Both the position numbers and the translations under genes were made by a program. Shown here piece after piece: positions 18,374-27,244 of a stretch of 64,000 nucleotides of DNA (the first letter of the stretch is position 1; each line of letters starts with the position of its first letter). The notes under the pieces were generated by a model. That model was given only the letters and a program-made list of their open reading frames with translations, was not told where the DNA came from and made no database searches. The DNA is taken from the NCBI RefSeq assembly GCF_012971745.1, contig NZ_CP048834.1, positions 186,001-250,000 of the forward strand, written 5' to 3'. Source of the stretch: Starkeya sp. ORNL1. Lineage in GTDB: Bacteria > Pseudomonadota > Alphaproteobacteria > Rhizobiales > Xanthobacteraceae.

Positions 18374-18847
18374 CTATTTCGACGCGACGCTGGAGGTGAC
18401 CGAGCCGATCACCGAAGCGGCCATTTCGAACTGCGCTTGCCGGTCGCGGATGGCGTAGCGATCGGCGATCCAGGCGAAGTCGGAATAGGCAAGCCAGACC
18501 GATCCGTCTTCGTCCTGGCGCACCAAGAGCCGCACCGGCCAGTCGAGCCCGGCATCCGGGTTCGAGGTCAGGAACTGCGCGCCGAGCGGCGGGTTGCCGA
18601 AGATCAGCAATCGGGAAGGTTGCAAGCCGATGCCAGCCGCGGCGGCAAGGCCGGACTGGTCGATCTCGGCGAGGAAGGGAATCCCCTTGGTCGCCACGTC
18701 CTGCTTCACACGCGCCACCGTCTCTTCGATGGAGTAGGCGCTCTTGACCTTCACCACGCCATTTCCGTCGCCGGCGGATGCCGCGCCGGCCGCGAGGGTG
18801 AAGACGAACGCGAGCGCCGTGAAGATCTTTCCTGCCCTGAGCAACAT
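18374..18847 (-). CDS. Secreted DUF302 family protein
   Basis: A 157-residue protein with a signal peptide (LAFVFTLAAGAASA) followed by a DUF302 domain: YSIEETVARVKQDVATKGIPF, LLIFGNPPLG and DLPVRLLV-like text (here DWPVRLLVRQDEDG). DUF302 proteins bind small ligands or metals, but the role is unknown. An alternative ATG at 18859 adds four residues. It precedes the cupin gene on the same strand. Confidence 0.8.
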   Translation of the reverse strand: MLLRAGKIFTALAFVFTLAAGAASAGDGNGVVKVKSAYSIEETVARVKQDVATKGIPFLAEIDQSGLAAAAGIGLQPSRLLIFGNPPLGAQFLTSNPDAGLDWPVRLLVRQDEDGSVWLAYSDFAWIADRYAIRDRQAQFEMAASVIGSVTSSVASK

Positions 18848-18970
18848 GAAACCCTCCATTTGACTTCAGACCGGGCTTCATGCCCAGCCAACGTCATGAA
18901 GAATGCGAGGTGAGCCGCCGGCGTTGAAATGCCGGTTGGCTCCGAAGTCCATAGCGGCGGGCTTGGGTGC

Positions 18971-19192
18971 TCAGCACTTCCGCCAGGCGGCGCGATAGAA
19001 GCCTGCCTCGGGAAATCTCGATGGCTGCGAATGCGGCTTCGGCTCCTGCCGCGACGCGGCCAGCGCACCGGCGACCGCCGCGATCCCGATCTTCCGGTAG
19101 TGGCTTTGCAATTCGTCGACAGGGCCGTGGTCCGCAATGCGTGCGGTCTGGGGCGGATCGTCGAGCACGAGAGTGTTCAAGAGGGCCAACAT
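18971..19192 (-). CDS. Small hypothetical protein
   Basis: A 73-residue ORF preceded by a good ribosome site (GGAGA about 8 nt before the ATG at 19192). It contains TARIADHGPVDELQSHYRKIGIAAVAGALAAS, which looks like coding sequence, and no signal peptide or membrane anchor. I do not recognise the family. Same strand as the DUF302 and cupin genes. Confidence 0.45.
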   Translation of the reverse strand: MLALLNTLVLDDPPQTARIADHGPVDELQSHYRKIGIAAVAGALAASRQEPKPHSQPSRFPEAGFYRAAWRKC

Positions 19193-19320
19193 GGTCGTTT
19201 CTCCGATGTTTTCCGGGCACTGACGCCGGTTGCTGCAAGAGCAGGATCGGACTTCCCCGTCTCCGGTTGAAATGCCGGATGCCTCCTGAGTTGATAGAGC
19301 TGTGCTATGGCGGTGGGCGT

Positions 19321-19348
19321 AGAAAAGGGGCCGGCCGGCCCCTTTTCT
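19321..19348. terminator. Perfect 28-bp palindrome, terminator of the patatin gene
   Basis: AGAAAAGGGGCCGG is immediately followed by its exact complement, ending CCTTTTCT. It lies 33 bp beyond the stop codon of the minus-strand patatin gene, with A/T-rich tails on both sides, so it can terminate transcription in either direction. Confidence 0.75.
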
Positions 19349-19381
19349 ACGTTTCTTCGGCAGTTGGCATGCGATCCGGCT

Positions 19382-20572
19382 TCAGGTCGACGACACGCCC
19401 AACCGCCGCAGTTCGTGCAGATGGAAGCCCTCCAGCGGATCGAACGGCTTCTCCCAGGGCGTCTCGTCGAGGACGCCCATGGTGTCCTCATAGCCGGCCT
19501 TCCAGCGGCTGCTTATGCCGGAATGGCTGAAATCAATGTCCTTGGTGTGGTCCTCATGGTCGAGGCGCGGCGCGAGCAGCCGGACCACGTGCATCTGGGT
19601 CAGGCAGCCATATGCCGCGAGTTCGCGGGCGGCATCGGCTCCCCGCTCTTCCTCCGGCAGCTTGGCGGCAAGCTCGGCTATGATGTGGCGCAGTCGGTGG
19701 ATCTGCTTCTGCCGCATGATGTGGCTGAGCGCGCGGCTCGAATACTGGATCTCCTTCTGGCGGTGCATGACCTGCCAGATGCTCTCCGGCTCGTCGCCCT
19801 GCGGGTTCCAGATGTGAACTGCGAAGATCAGCGAGCTGCGGCGCGGATTGTCGTCGAATACCGCTTCAACCGGCGTATTCGAGAGGATGCCGCCGTCCCA
19901 ATAGAGCTCGCCGTCGATCCGGATCGCCGGGAAGGCCGGGGGCAGGGCGCCGGACGCCATGATGTGCCGCGCCGTCAGTTCGCTGTCGCGGCTGTCGAAA
20001 TAGCGCATCTCGCTGGTGTGCAGGTTCGCTGCCCCGACTGTCAGCCGCGGCGCGCATTTCGAGAGCCGCGAGAAATCGACCAGCTCACCGAGGGTTTGTT
20101 CCAGTGGCTTGGTCGAATAATAGCTGGCGGCGTCCGCCGAGAGCGGCACGTGCAGGCCGAGGAAGGCGAGGGGGTTGGGTTTGAAGAAGCCGGCAATGCC
20201 GTTGGTCAGGGTGCTCCAGTTCGGCAGGGTTCGGCCAAACCAGGGAACCCCGGCGGCGACGTCGAACAAGGGAGTATGGGCGATCCGGTCCCAGAACTCC
20301 TTGAGCCGTGGCAACCGCTCGGCCGGCTCGTTTCCAGCGATCAGGCTGGCATTGATGGCTCCGATCGAGGTGCCGATGACCCAGTCCGGCTCGATGCCAG
20401 CCTCGTGCATCGCCTGATAGACGCCGGCCTGATAGGCGCCCAGCGCGCCGCCGCCTTGCAGTACGAGCACCACCTGACCGGCGTCCGGCCGGCCCTTGCG
20501 GCGGCTCGCAGGAGCAAGGACGTCCGGGATTCTCGCGGATGTGCGGTGGAGGCTTTTATCATTGGCATTCAT
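19382..20572 (-). CDS. Patatin-like phospholipase with DUF3734 C-terminus
   Basis: A 396-residue Ser-Asp dyad hydrolase. The oxyanion motif LQGGGALGAYQAG (about 36-48), the nucleophile elbow GTSIGA (Ser in G-x-S-x-G) and the catalytic Asp in DGGILSNTP are all visible. The C-terminal third, with RQKEIQYSSRA, matches DUF3734 as found in patatins next to 3-hydroxybutyrate dehydrogenase. That pairing occurs here (SDR gene 22 bp upstream), which suggests a role in polyhydroxybutyrate or lipid breakdown. Start chosen at 20572; upstream ORF extension overlaps the SDR. Confidence 0.88.
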   Translation of the reverse strand: MNANDKSLHRTSARIPDVLAPASRRKGRPDAGQVVLVLQGGGALGAYQAGVYQAMHEAGIEPDWVIGTSIGAINASLIAGNEPAERLPRLKEFWDRIAHTPLFDVAAGVPWFGRTLPNWSTLTNGIAGFFKPNPLAFLGLHVPLSADAASYYSTKPLEQTLGELVDFSRLSKCAPRLTVGAANLHTSEMRYFDSRDSELTARHIMASGALPPAFPAIRIDGELYWDGGILSNTPVEAVFDDNPRRSSLIFAVHIWNPQGDEPESIWQVMHRQKEIQYSSRALSHIMRQKQIHRLRHIIAELAAKLPEEERGADAARELAAYGCLTQMHVVRLLAPRLDHEDHTKDIDFSHSGISSRWKAGYEDTMGVLDETPWEKPFDPLEGFHLHELRRLGVSST

Positions 20573-20594
20573 GTCGCGCTCCTGTGCCCTGGCT

Positions 20595-21419
20595 CTAATG
20601 AGCGGTCCAGCCGCCGTCTGCGGGCAGCGCCGCTCCGGTGATGGAGGCGGCGCCTTCGCCGGCAAGGAACACCGCGATCGCGCCCATCTGCTCGACCGTG
20701 GCAAACCGCTTGTTCGGCTGCTGCGCCAGCAGCACCTCGCGCACCACGCGCTCGCGCGGCAGATTGTGGGCCGCCGCCTGGCCCTCGATCTGCGCCTCGA
20801 CCAGAGGCGTGTAGACGTAGCCTGGGCAGATCGCGTTGCAGGTGACGCCATCTTCGGCAGCCTCGAGCGCGGTGACCTTGGTCAGCCCGACAATGGCGTG
20901 CTTGGCTGCGACGTAGGCTGATTTAAAGGGCGATGCGACGAGGCCGTGCGCGGAGGCGACATTGATGATGCGCCCCCAGCCATTCTCCCGCATCGACTTC
21001 AGCGCCAGTCGGGTGGTGTGGAAGGCCGAGGACAGATTGATTGCCAGGATGAGATCCCATTTTTCGACCGGGAAGCTCTCCAGCGGCGCCACATGCTGGA
21101 TGCCCGCGTTGTTTACGAGAATGTCGATCCGCCCGAATGTCTCCCGCGTCATCCCGATCATCTGCTCGATCGACGAGGGGCTCGACATGTCGGCCGCCGA
21201 ATAGAGGACTTGGGCGCCGTATTGTTCCTCGATGCCCGCGCGCAGTCGCTCCATCTCGTCGGCCGGCCCCAGCCCGTTCAGCACGAGGCGGGTGCCGGCT
21301 TGCGCGAAGGCATGGGCGATACCGAGCCCGATGCCACTGGTCGAGCCGGTTATGAGGGCGACCTTGCCGTGCAGCGAGCCGGCCGGCGCGTAGGCGCTTT
21401 CCGTGGGGGTCATGCGCAT
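20595..21419 (-). CDS. 3-hydroxybutyrate dehydrogenase (SDR)
   Basis: A 274-residue short-chain dehydrogenase that interconverts 3-hydroxybutyrate and acetoacetate. It shows ITGSTSGIGLGIA, NNAGIQHVAPLE, the YVAAKHA active site and the C-terminal ITGAALPADGGWTAH, all typical of bacterial D-3-hydroxybutyrate dehydrogenase. The start at 21419 has an AGGAG ribosome site. The patatin gene follows at 22 bp, forming a polyhydroxybutyrate-turnover pair. Confidence 0.86.
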   Translation of the reverse strand: MRMTPTESAYAPAGSLHGKVALITGSTSGIGLGIAHAFAQAGTRLVLNGLGPADEMERLRAGIEEQYGAQVLYSAADMSSPSSIEQMIGMTRETFGRIDILVNNAGIQHVAPLESFPVEKWDLILAINLSSAFHTTRLALKSMRENGWGRIINVASAHGLVASPFKSAYVAAKHAIVGLTKVTALEAAEDGVTCNAICPGYVYTPLVEAQIEGQAAAHNLPRERVVREVLLAQQPNKRFATVEQMGAIAVFLAGEGAASITGAALPADGGWTAH

Positions 21420-21591
21420 GGCGCGCTTCTCCTGGGCTTGGGTGGGTTCGTGGGCCCACTGTCCCGCCTCGGCTCGCGCGGCGGAAATGCTGCCTGCCTC
21501 CGGATTCGATAGAGGGCCGCTATTGGCTGTCACCGTGCGGCTCGTGCATCATCCGGCTTTGACGACTGCCGGCGACGGCACGAGGTGTGAC

Positions 21592-22287
21592 GTGACATCG
21601 ACCAGAACCTTGGCCGAAGCTCTGGCCGAGATCATCGCCATGAATGCGCCGCTGGGCGAGCGGCTAGCCGCCTATGCCAAGGCACTGCGGGAGGTCGAAT
21701 CTCCCTTCGCTGAAGAATATGATCGCCTCGTCGAACGGGTTCGCCGCGGCCTGGTCGGTGCCGACGCGCCCGAGCCCGGCGACGTGATGCCGCCTTTCCT
21801 GCTTCTGGATTCGTCCGGGCGCATGGTCGGCCTTGACGAATTGCTGGCAGAAGGCCCGCTCGTCGTCAGCTTCAACCGTGGCCATTGGTGCCCGTTCTGC
21901 AAGATCGAGCTCACTGCGCTTGCCGCCGCCCGCCGCGACTTCGACGAACTGGGTGCCCGGACGATCTCCATCATGCCCGAGCGGCAGCCCTTCACCGGTC
22001 CGCTTCAGGCCAGCCTGGGCGATAGGGTGCTCATCCTGACGGACATGGACAATGAGTATGCGCTGTCGCTCGGCCTCGTCATCTGGGTGGGCGACGCCAT
22101 TCGTGACCTGATGATTGGCTGGGGCCCTCGGCTGGACGAGTTCCAGGGCAATGACACCTGGTTCCTGCCGCTGCCCGCGACCTTCGTTGTCGGCCGCGAC
22201 GGCCACGTGCGGGCGCGCTATGTGGATGCTGACTTCCGCACGCGCATGGAAATCGCGGACATCGTACGGGCGCTGCGCTCGGAATAG
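21592..22287 (+). CDS. Peroxiredoxin-like (AhpC/TSA) redoxin
   Basis: About 231 residues from a GTG start at 21592 with a GAGG ribosome site; an ATG at 21640 is the alternative. A thioredoxin-fold redoxin domain occupies about residues 65-230: LDSSGRMVGLDELLAEGP, the active site FNRGHWCPFCKIEL with a CxxC pair, and PATFVVGRDGHVRARYVD. The WCPFC arrangement resembles peroxiredoxin-like proteins that may be thiol reductants rather than classical peroxidases. It converges on the LysR gene 5 bp away. Confidence 0.82.
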   Translation: MTSTRTLAEALAEIIAMNAPLGERLAAYAKALREVESPFAEEYDRLVERVRRGLVGADAPEPGDVMPPFLLLDSSGRMVGLDELLAEGPLVVSFNRGHWCPFCKIELTALAAARRDFDELGARTISIMPERQPFTGPLQASLGDRVLILTDMDNEYALSLGLVIWVGDAIRDLMIGWGPRLDEFQGNDTWFLPLPATFVVGRDGHVRARYVDADFRTRMEIADIVRALRSE

Positions 22288-22292
22288 CGACT

Positions 22293-23186
22293 TCAGTTCA
22301 CCTCTGCCGACCAGTCCCGCGCTCGAAGCAGCTTGAGCAGCGCGGCCGCCGGAGCCGATCTCTCGCGCCCCGAGACGCCGTAGAGCGATATGGTGCGCTG
22401 GATTTCGAAGCCGTCGACATGAAGCCAGCGAAGGCCCTCGGTCCCGGAGGCCGTGCTTTTCGGCAGGATGCCGACGCCGAGGCCGGACCGGACCAACTGA
22501 AGCAGATCCTGTTCGCTCACCACCTCATAGCGGTCGGTCCAGGACACCTGACCCTCCAGCAGATGTTCGTCCACCAGCCCGGCCATTTCGCAATAGGGAC
22601 GGTACAGCAGGCGCTTGCGCGCCAGCTCGCGCAGGCTGGCAGGCTCATCCGGCAGCGCCGAGTCGTCTGCGGCGCTGACCACGATCTCCATCGCCTCGGA
22701 GAACAGCGGCCAGCTGTCGAGCCGCTCCCAGCTTTCGCCAAGCGGCCCGGCCACAGCGAGCGCGGCGTCGCCCTTCTTGAGATGCTCCGCGATCTCCGCG
22801 GCGGTGCCGCGCAGGAAGCGCAGCTCAAGCTGCGGAAACAGTCGCAGCAGCTCGGTCAGGGCAGGGATCAGCAGCGCCATGCTCACCGTATGTGATAGCG
22901 CAAGCGTCAGCGACACCAGCGAGCCGCTGCGGATGGAGGTTGCCAGCTTCTTCGCCGCCATCGCGCTTTCATAGCACTGGCCGAGCAACGGCAGCATGCG
23001 TTTGCCGAACTCGGTGAGGTGCGTGAGGTTGCGTTCACGCCGAAACAGGTCGCCGCCGAGTTCGGCTTCCAGGAGCTTGATAGCCCGGGTGAGCGAGGGC
23101 TGCGCGACGTGGCAGTCTTCCGCCGCCCGCGTGAAGTTCAGCGTGCGCGACACCGCCAGGAAGTATCGGATCTGGTGCATTTCCAT
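22293..23186 (-). CDS. LysR-family transcriptional regulator, divergent from the bufferin operon
   Basis: A 297-residue LysR regulator with a standard N-terminal HTH (MEMHQIRYFLAVSRTLNFTRAA, about residues 1-60) and an effector domain that contains LALSHTVSMALLIPAL. The start at 23186 fits the family; the ORF extends seven residues further. It is transcribed away from the BufA-type gene across a 171-bp gap, so it is a candidate regulator of that operon. In Caulobacter a sigma factor does this job, so the LysR link would be different (inference). Confidence 0.88.
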   Translation of the reverse strand: MEMHQIRYFLAVSRTLNFTRAAEDCHVAQPSLTRAIKLLEAELGGDLFRRERNLTHLTEFGKRMLPLLGQCYESAMAAKKLATSIRSGSLVSLTLALSHTVSMALLIPALTELLRLFPQLELRFLRGTAAEIAEHLKKGDAALAVAGPLGESWERLDSWPLFSEAMEIVVSAADDSALPDEPASLRELARKRLLYRPYCEMAGLVDEHLLEGQVSWTDRYEVVSEQDLLQLVRSGLGVGILPKSTASGTEGLRWLHVDGFEIQRTISLYGVSGRERSAPAAALLKLLRARDWSAEVN

Positions 23187-23357
23187 CGGGAACCCTCCCG
23201 GAGCCATCCGATGTCAAATCCGGCGGGCCGTCACTATAGCCGATCACTATGGAATTGGCAGCGTACCGGTATTTCCGCCCGCTCGCGCAATCCCGCATCG
23301 TCCTGGCTGTGAACCATGACCCCCTCGGGACATTCCCGGGCAACCACGGACAGAGCC

Positions 23358-23645
23358 ATGACCACGAAACTCACCACCTCCCTTGCCCTCGCCGGCGTGC
23401 TCGCCGGCGCGGTTACGCTGCTCGCGCAGCCTGCCAAGGCCGATGACGCTTCCAAGGAGAAGTGCTTCGGCGTGTCGCTTGCTGGCAAGAACGACTGCGC
23501 CGCCGGGCCCGGCACGAGCTGCGCCGGCACCAACAAGGTCGACTATAACGGGGTGTCCTGGAAGCTGGTGCCCAAGGGTACTTGCCTGACCATGGCCACC
23601 CCCTTTGGACCGGGCTCCCTGACCGCCATCAAGCGGCCGAGCTGA
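23358..23645 (+). CDS. bufA1: BufA1-type bufferin precursor (DUF2282)
   Basis: A 95-residue precursor with a Sec signal peptide ([20 protein letters not shown]) and a short cysteine-bearing mature part. Four conserved cysteines are present: [24 protein letters not shown] and PKGTC. This is the DUF2282 pattern of bufferins, ribosomally made peptides that are modified at cysteines by an MNIO enzyme and bind copper in the periplasm. It is followed by the modifying enzyme, its partner and a DoxX protein, the classical bufferin order. The start at 23358 gives the signal peptide directly. Confidence 0.88.
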   Translation: MTTKLTTSLALAGVLAGAVTLLAQPAKADDASKEKCFGVSLAGKNDCAAGPGTSCAGTNKVDYNGVSWKLVPKGTCLTMATPFGPGSLTAIKRPS

Positions 23646-23712
23646 TCGCCCTCGCGGACCCGGCCGCCGGGCCGGGTCCGCGTGCTTCCCACGATAATGC
23701 GGAGACACGGAC

Positions 23713-24600
23713 ATGATTCCCGTCCTTGATCCCTTGAGCACGAACCGCGCCCGCCGCCGGTTGCCGAACCGGGCTGGCGCCAGCCTGAAGCCGGAGCACG
23801 TCGACCACATATTGAGCCGCGGCGCGGACATCGGCTTCTTCGAGGTCCATGCCGAGAACTATATGGGTGAGGGCGGTCTGCCCCATGCCCAGCTCGCCGC
23901 CATCCGCGAGCGCTACCCGCTATCCCTGCACGGCGTCGGTCTTTCGATCGGGAGCCCGGGACGCCTCGACAGGGAGCATTTGCGGCGTCTGCGCCGGCTC
24001 ATCGACCGCTATCAGCCCGAGACGTTCTCCGAGCATCTCGCCTGGTCGAGCCATGGCGACATCTTCCTCAACGACCTGCTGCCGCTGCCCTATACACGGC
24101 GGACACTGAAATGCGTCGCCGACCATGTCGACGAGGTCCAGGAGACGTTGGGGCGGCCGATGCTGCTGGAGAACCCCTCGACCTATCTGGTGTTCGAGGA
24201 GAGCGACATCATTGAAACCAACTTCCTGCGGGAGATTTCGGAGCGCACGGGCTGCGGACTGCTGCTCGATGTTTCCAACGTTCTCATCTCGGCGGCCAAT
24301 CACGACACCTCGCCAGAGGACTATATCGACCACTTCCCACTGGAGCGGGTCGGCGAAATTCATCTGGCCGGCCATGAGGTGGCGGAGGACGGTGCTGGTC
24401 GGCCCTTGCTGATCGACACGCATGACCGGCCGGTCGCGGACGTGGTCTGGCAGCTCTATGCGCGGGCGATCCGTCGCGCCGGGGCACGGCCGACTCTGAT
24501 CGAATGGGATGCCGAGCTGCCATCCTGGCCAGTGCTGGCGGAGGAAGCGGCCCTGGCGGACGCCGTGATGCTGGCCGCCTTGCCGGCCGGCACGCTGTGA
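23713..24600 (+). CDS. bufB: MNIO-family (DUF692) bufferin-modifying enzyme
   Basis: A 295-residue multinuclear non-heme iron-dependent oxidase, TIM-barrel fold. Family landmarks: [53 protein letters not shown] and EIHLAGHEV, containing the Asp/Glu/His ligands of the iron site. In bufferin systems this enzyme rearranges cysteines of the precursor, with the partner below. It follows the precursor gene by 67 bp and is followed by the partner gene after 8 bp. Confidence 0.92.
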   Translation: MIPVLDPLSTNRARRRLPNRAGASLKPEHVDHILSRGADIGFFEVHAENYMGEGGLPHAQLAAIRERYPLSLHGVGLSIGSPGRLDREHLRRLRRLIDRYQPETFSEHLAWSSHGDIFLNDLLPLPYTRRTLKCVADHVDEVQETLGRPMLLENPSTYLVFEESDIIETNFLREISERTGCGLLLDVSNVLISAANHDTSPEDYIDHFPLERVGEIHLAGHEVAEDGAGRPLLIDTHDRPVADVVWQLYARAIRRAGARPTLIEWDAELPSWPVLAEEAALADAVMLAALPAGTL

Positions 24601-24608
24601 GGCGCGCC

Positions 24609-25373
24609 ATGCAGAGCGACGTCCAGGTTCACATGCGGCGCGCCTTGCTGGACCCCGCCGCGCCGGTGCCCGCGGGAATCGGCCCTTACGCGGAGCCGGC
24701 TCTCGACCGACGCTTCGCGGTGTATCGAAACAATGTCGCGGCGAGCCTCATCGAGGCGATGGTCCAGCGCTTCCCGGCGGTCTGCGCCATCGTCGGCGAC
24801 GAGTTTTTCCGGGCGATGGCGCGGAGTTTCGTGTTCGCCTCGCCGCCGCGCTCGCCGGTGCTGTTGAGCTATGGGGAGGCCTTTCCGGATTTCCTCGAAA
24901 GCTTCGCGCCGGTCGCCGGACTGCCGTATCTCGCCGACGTCGCCCGGCTGGAAATCGCGCGCGGGCAGGCTCATCACGCCGCGGATGCTGCCCCGGTCAC
25001 GGCCGAGGCCTTGGCGGCGCTCGATCCACACCGTCCGGGCGTCCGTGTCGGGATCCACCCGGCGGTGCGCCTGATCCGCTCGGCTTATCCGATGGTCACG
25101 CTCTGGGCGATGAATGCCGGTGAGCAGACCCCGGCTGCGATCGACGACTGGAGCGCCGAGGACGCCGTGGTCGCCCGGCCGGCGCATCGCGTCCTGGTGC
25201 ATCGCCTGCCGCCGGGCGGCTTCACCTTTCTTCAGGCACTCCGGGACGGAGTGGCGCTGGAAGCCGCGATGATGGCCGCCTTCGCCGTCTCTGACCAATT
25301 CGATGCGTCAGCAGCTGTTGCCGATCTCGTCGGCTTCGGCCTTGCGACGTCCCTCGTCCAGAACAGGAGTTGA
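24609..25373 (+). CDS. bufC: BufC/HvfC-type peptide-modification partner (DUF2063)
   Basis: A 254-residue protein with the DUF2063 N-terminal domain (LDRRFAVYRNNVAASLIEAM, FPAVCAIVGDEFFRAMA) and the C-terminal region seen in BufC proteins. In characterised systems it delivers the precursor to the MNIO enzyme. I chose the ATG at 24609, eight bases after the enzyme's stop; the longer ORF overlaps that gene. Its stop lies 2 bp from the DoxX start, so the operon is tightly coupled. Confidence 0.88.
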   Translation: MQSDVQVHMRRALLDPAAPVPAGIGPYAEPALDRRFAVYRNNVAASLIEAMVQRFPAVCAIVGDEFFRAMARSFVFASPPRSPVLLSYGEAFPDFLESFAPVAGLPYLADVARLEIARGQAHHAADAAPVTAEALAALDPHRPGVRVGIHPAVRLIRSAYPMVTLWAMNAGEQTPAAIDDWSAEDAVVARPAHRVLVHRLPPGGFTFLQALRDGVALEAAMMAAFAVSDQFDASAAVADLVGFGLATSLVQNRS

Positions 25374-25375
25374 CC

Positions 25376-25870
25376 ATGAGCCTCGTTTCGACGAGCCGGG
25401 TGTTCGATCCGGCACGACTCGCGCTGCGCCTTTTCGGGGGCGTCTCGCGACTCTTCGAGCGCATTCCGCATTCGCTGCTGGCACTGATCGCCCGACTCTC
25501 GATCGCGTCGGCATTCTGGGCCTCGGCGCGCACCAAGGTCGAGGAGGGGACGCTGTTCACCCTGTCCGACAATGCCGTCTATCTGTTCCGTGAGGAATAT
25601 CGGCTGCCATTGTTGCCGCCAGAGATTGCCGCGCAACTTGCTCTCTTCAACGAGCACGCCATGCCGATCCTGCTGGTGCTTGGCCTCGCCAGCCGCTTCG
25701 CGGCCGCCGTACTGCTTGCAATGACCCTGGTGATCCAGCTCTTCGTCTATCCGGACGCCTATAGTGTGCACGGCCCGTGGGCGGTGTGCCTGCTCTATCT
25801 GATGAAGTACGGTGCGGGCGGCGTGTCCCTTGACTACCTGATTTCCCGACGCGTCGAAGAGGGCAGGTAG
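25376..25870 (+). CDS. DoxX-family membrane protein of the bufferin operon
   Basis: A 164-residue DoxX-like protein with about four membrane helices; ARLSIASAFWASARTKVEEG is the conserved first part of the fold. DoxX genes often end bufferin and related MNIO operons, where they are thought to handle oxidising or redox conditions at the membrane (inference). The ATG at 25376 lies two bases after the BufC-like stop. Confidence 0.85.
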   Translation: MSLVSTSRVFDPARLALRLFGGVSRLFERIPHSLLALIARLSIASAFWASARTKVEEGTLFTLSDNAVYLFREEYRLPLLPPEIAAQLALFNEHAMPILLVLGLASRFAAAVLLAMTLVIQLFVYPDAYSVHGPWAVCLLYLMKYGAGGVSLDYLISRRVEEGR

Positions 25871-25914
25871 GACGGTTTATGTGTTCATGGGGCAGCGACG
25901 ACAGGTCGTCGATG

Positions 25915-26154
25915 TCGGAGCAACCGGCCCAACTGGCTCTCACCATATGGGGCCGCGCCAATTCCGTGAACGTCTGGCGGATTGTCGAGGCAAATCTATC
26001 CGGTCGCCGTCATGCAACGGGTGATGATTTTACGTCAGCCGATATCTGCCTCGGCGCCTGCGCGCACAGGTGGTTCGGTTTCGTCGGGATAGACAAGCCC
26101 TTTTCGCGGAGAGTATTGACGGCGCGGATCGCGAACCATGGTCCTCTCTCCTAA
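25915..26154 (+). pseudogene. Glutathione S-transferase remnant with internal deletion
   Basis: An 80-codon ORF joins the first strand of a GST N-terminal domain (LTIWGRANSVNVWRIVE) directly to a C-terminal-domain segment (GDDFTSADICLGACAHRWFG). About 120 residues that should separate these parts are missing, while the frame is kept. The remaining peptide cannot fold as a GST. It lies just after the bufferin operon. Family identity is firm from the two motifs; expression is unlikely to matter. Confidence 0.7.
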
Positions 26155-26292
26155 TGATTGTGATGGGAGGGAAACGGAAGGGCTGATGGTTCGGTTCCCA
26201 AGCCACACCATTCGGCGGCGGTAGGCGCGGTGCCGGCGGGATACTCGCCCGAAAACTTTGAATGAGCGAGCATCCCAATTGTGAATATCGGC

Positions 26293-26898
26293 TCAAACGC
26301 TATAGCGGTCTCTCTCTCGCGTCACTTCATCGGCAGTGTAGGCGGGCGAGTCGGGATTGAACCGCGTCCACCCCTCTTCGCGATAGGTGCGCTCCCGATC
26401 GGAGACATCAGCGGCGCCATCGCTGTGCAGTATAGCCTGCGCCTCCGCGGCCCTATCGTCGTCGACGCGCGCGGATACAAGGGTGCCCCCGCGTCGGACG
26501 CCTTCGGCGTAGACATTGGCTTCGTTTTCCGGAACGCCTTCCGAGGTCATTGCACCAACGACGCCGCCCACTGCGCCGCCAGCGACCGCGCCGGCGACGG
26601 CGCCTGCTGCGGTGGCGGCCAGCCAACCGGCTGCCACCACCGGTCCGATTCCGGGAATAGCGAGCACTCCAAGTCCGGCGAGAAGGCCGCCGGCTCCGCC
26701 CACAGCGGCACCCACCCCCACGCCCATAGCCGCATCTTCTCCGGCTTCGCTCGCGCGGCCTGAACTGTCGATGCGAGTGCCGTCGGCGTTATTTGCCATG
26801 ACGCTGATGTTGGCGCGGTCGATGCCAAGGCTCTGCAGCCGATTAGCGGCGGAAAGCGCATCGTCGTAAGTGTCAAATAGTCCTGAAACTGTGGTCAT
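26293..26898 (-). CDS. YflT/GsiB-like general stress protein
   Basis: About 201 residues. The N-terminal 60 residues (GLFDTYDDALSAANRLQSLG, then ANISVMANN) match the YflT-type stress-protein domain. The middle is a Gly/Ala-rich hydrophobic region (about 65-140) that can form membrane-spanning hairpins, and the C-terminus is charged. These proteins are usually produced under heat or envelope stress. Start at 26898 fits the domain; the ORF extends further upstream without similarity. Confidence 0.75.
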   Translation of the reverse strand: MTTVSGLFDTYDDALSAANRLQSLGIDRANISVMANNADGTRIDSSGRASEAGEDAAMGVGVGAAVGGAGGLLAGLGVLAIPGIGPVVAAGWLAATAAGAVAGAVAGGAVGGVVGAMTSEGVPENEANVYAEGVRRGGTLVSARVDDDRAAEAQAILHSDGAADVSDRERTYREEGWTRFNPDSPAYTADEVTRERDRYSV

Positions 26899-26929
26899 GT
26901 CATTCTCTCCCATCAACATGTTGGTGTCC

Positions 26930-27244
26930 TCAATTCGGGAACACGTTGCCCTGGTAATCGAGCGCGACATCGACGGCGGCGCCGGCCTTCATGCCTTTGC
27001 CTCGCCAGACACCATCGTTGTCTTTCGCGAGACCGTTCACGTTGGTGAACCCCTTGGCCTCAATTCGTGTCTTCGCCTGGCTTTCGGTGAAGCTGTTAGC
27101 CCCCTTCGCGGGCATCGCGGGTCTATTGGTGTCCGGATTGTTCGTCGCCGGAGTTGCAGGATCCGGATTAGCCGCAGGAGCCTGCGCAAGAGCCGCGACG
27201 CCAGACATGGCAAGGGCGGCCGCGGCAATGAAGACGCGTTTCAT
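26930..27244 (-). CDS. Secreted PepSY-like small protein
   Basis: A 104-residue protein with signal peptide (VFIAAAALAMSGVAALA), a Pro/Asn/Ala-rich linker and a C-terminal PepSY-like domain: TESQAKTRIEAKGFTNV, then DGVWRGKGMKAGAAVDVALD. PepSY-like domains often inhibit proteases or bind ligands in the envelope. It lies just upstream of the stress-protein gene on the same strand; the two may form an envelope-stress pair. Confidence 0.75.
   Translation of the reverse strand: MKRVFIAAAALAMSGVAALAQAPAANPDPATPATNNPDTNRPAMPAKGANSFTESQAKTRIEAKGFTNVNGLAKDNDGVWRGKGMKAGAAVDVALDYQGNVFPN

Noticed and set aside
23358..23645. DUF2282 protein first considered as an unknown lipoprotein
   Set aside because: The four-Cys pattern and the DUF692/DUF2063/DoxX neighbours identify it as a bufferin precursor; no lipobox is present.
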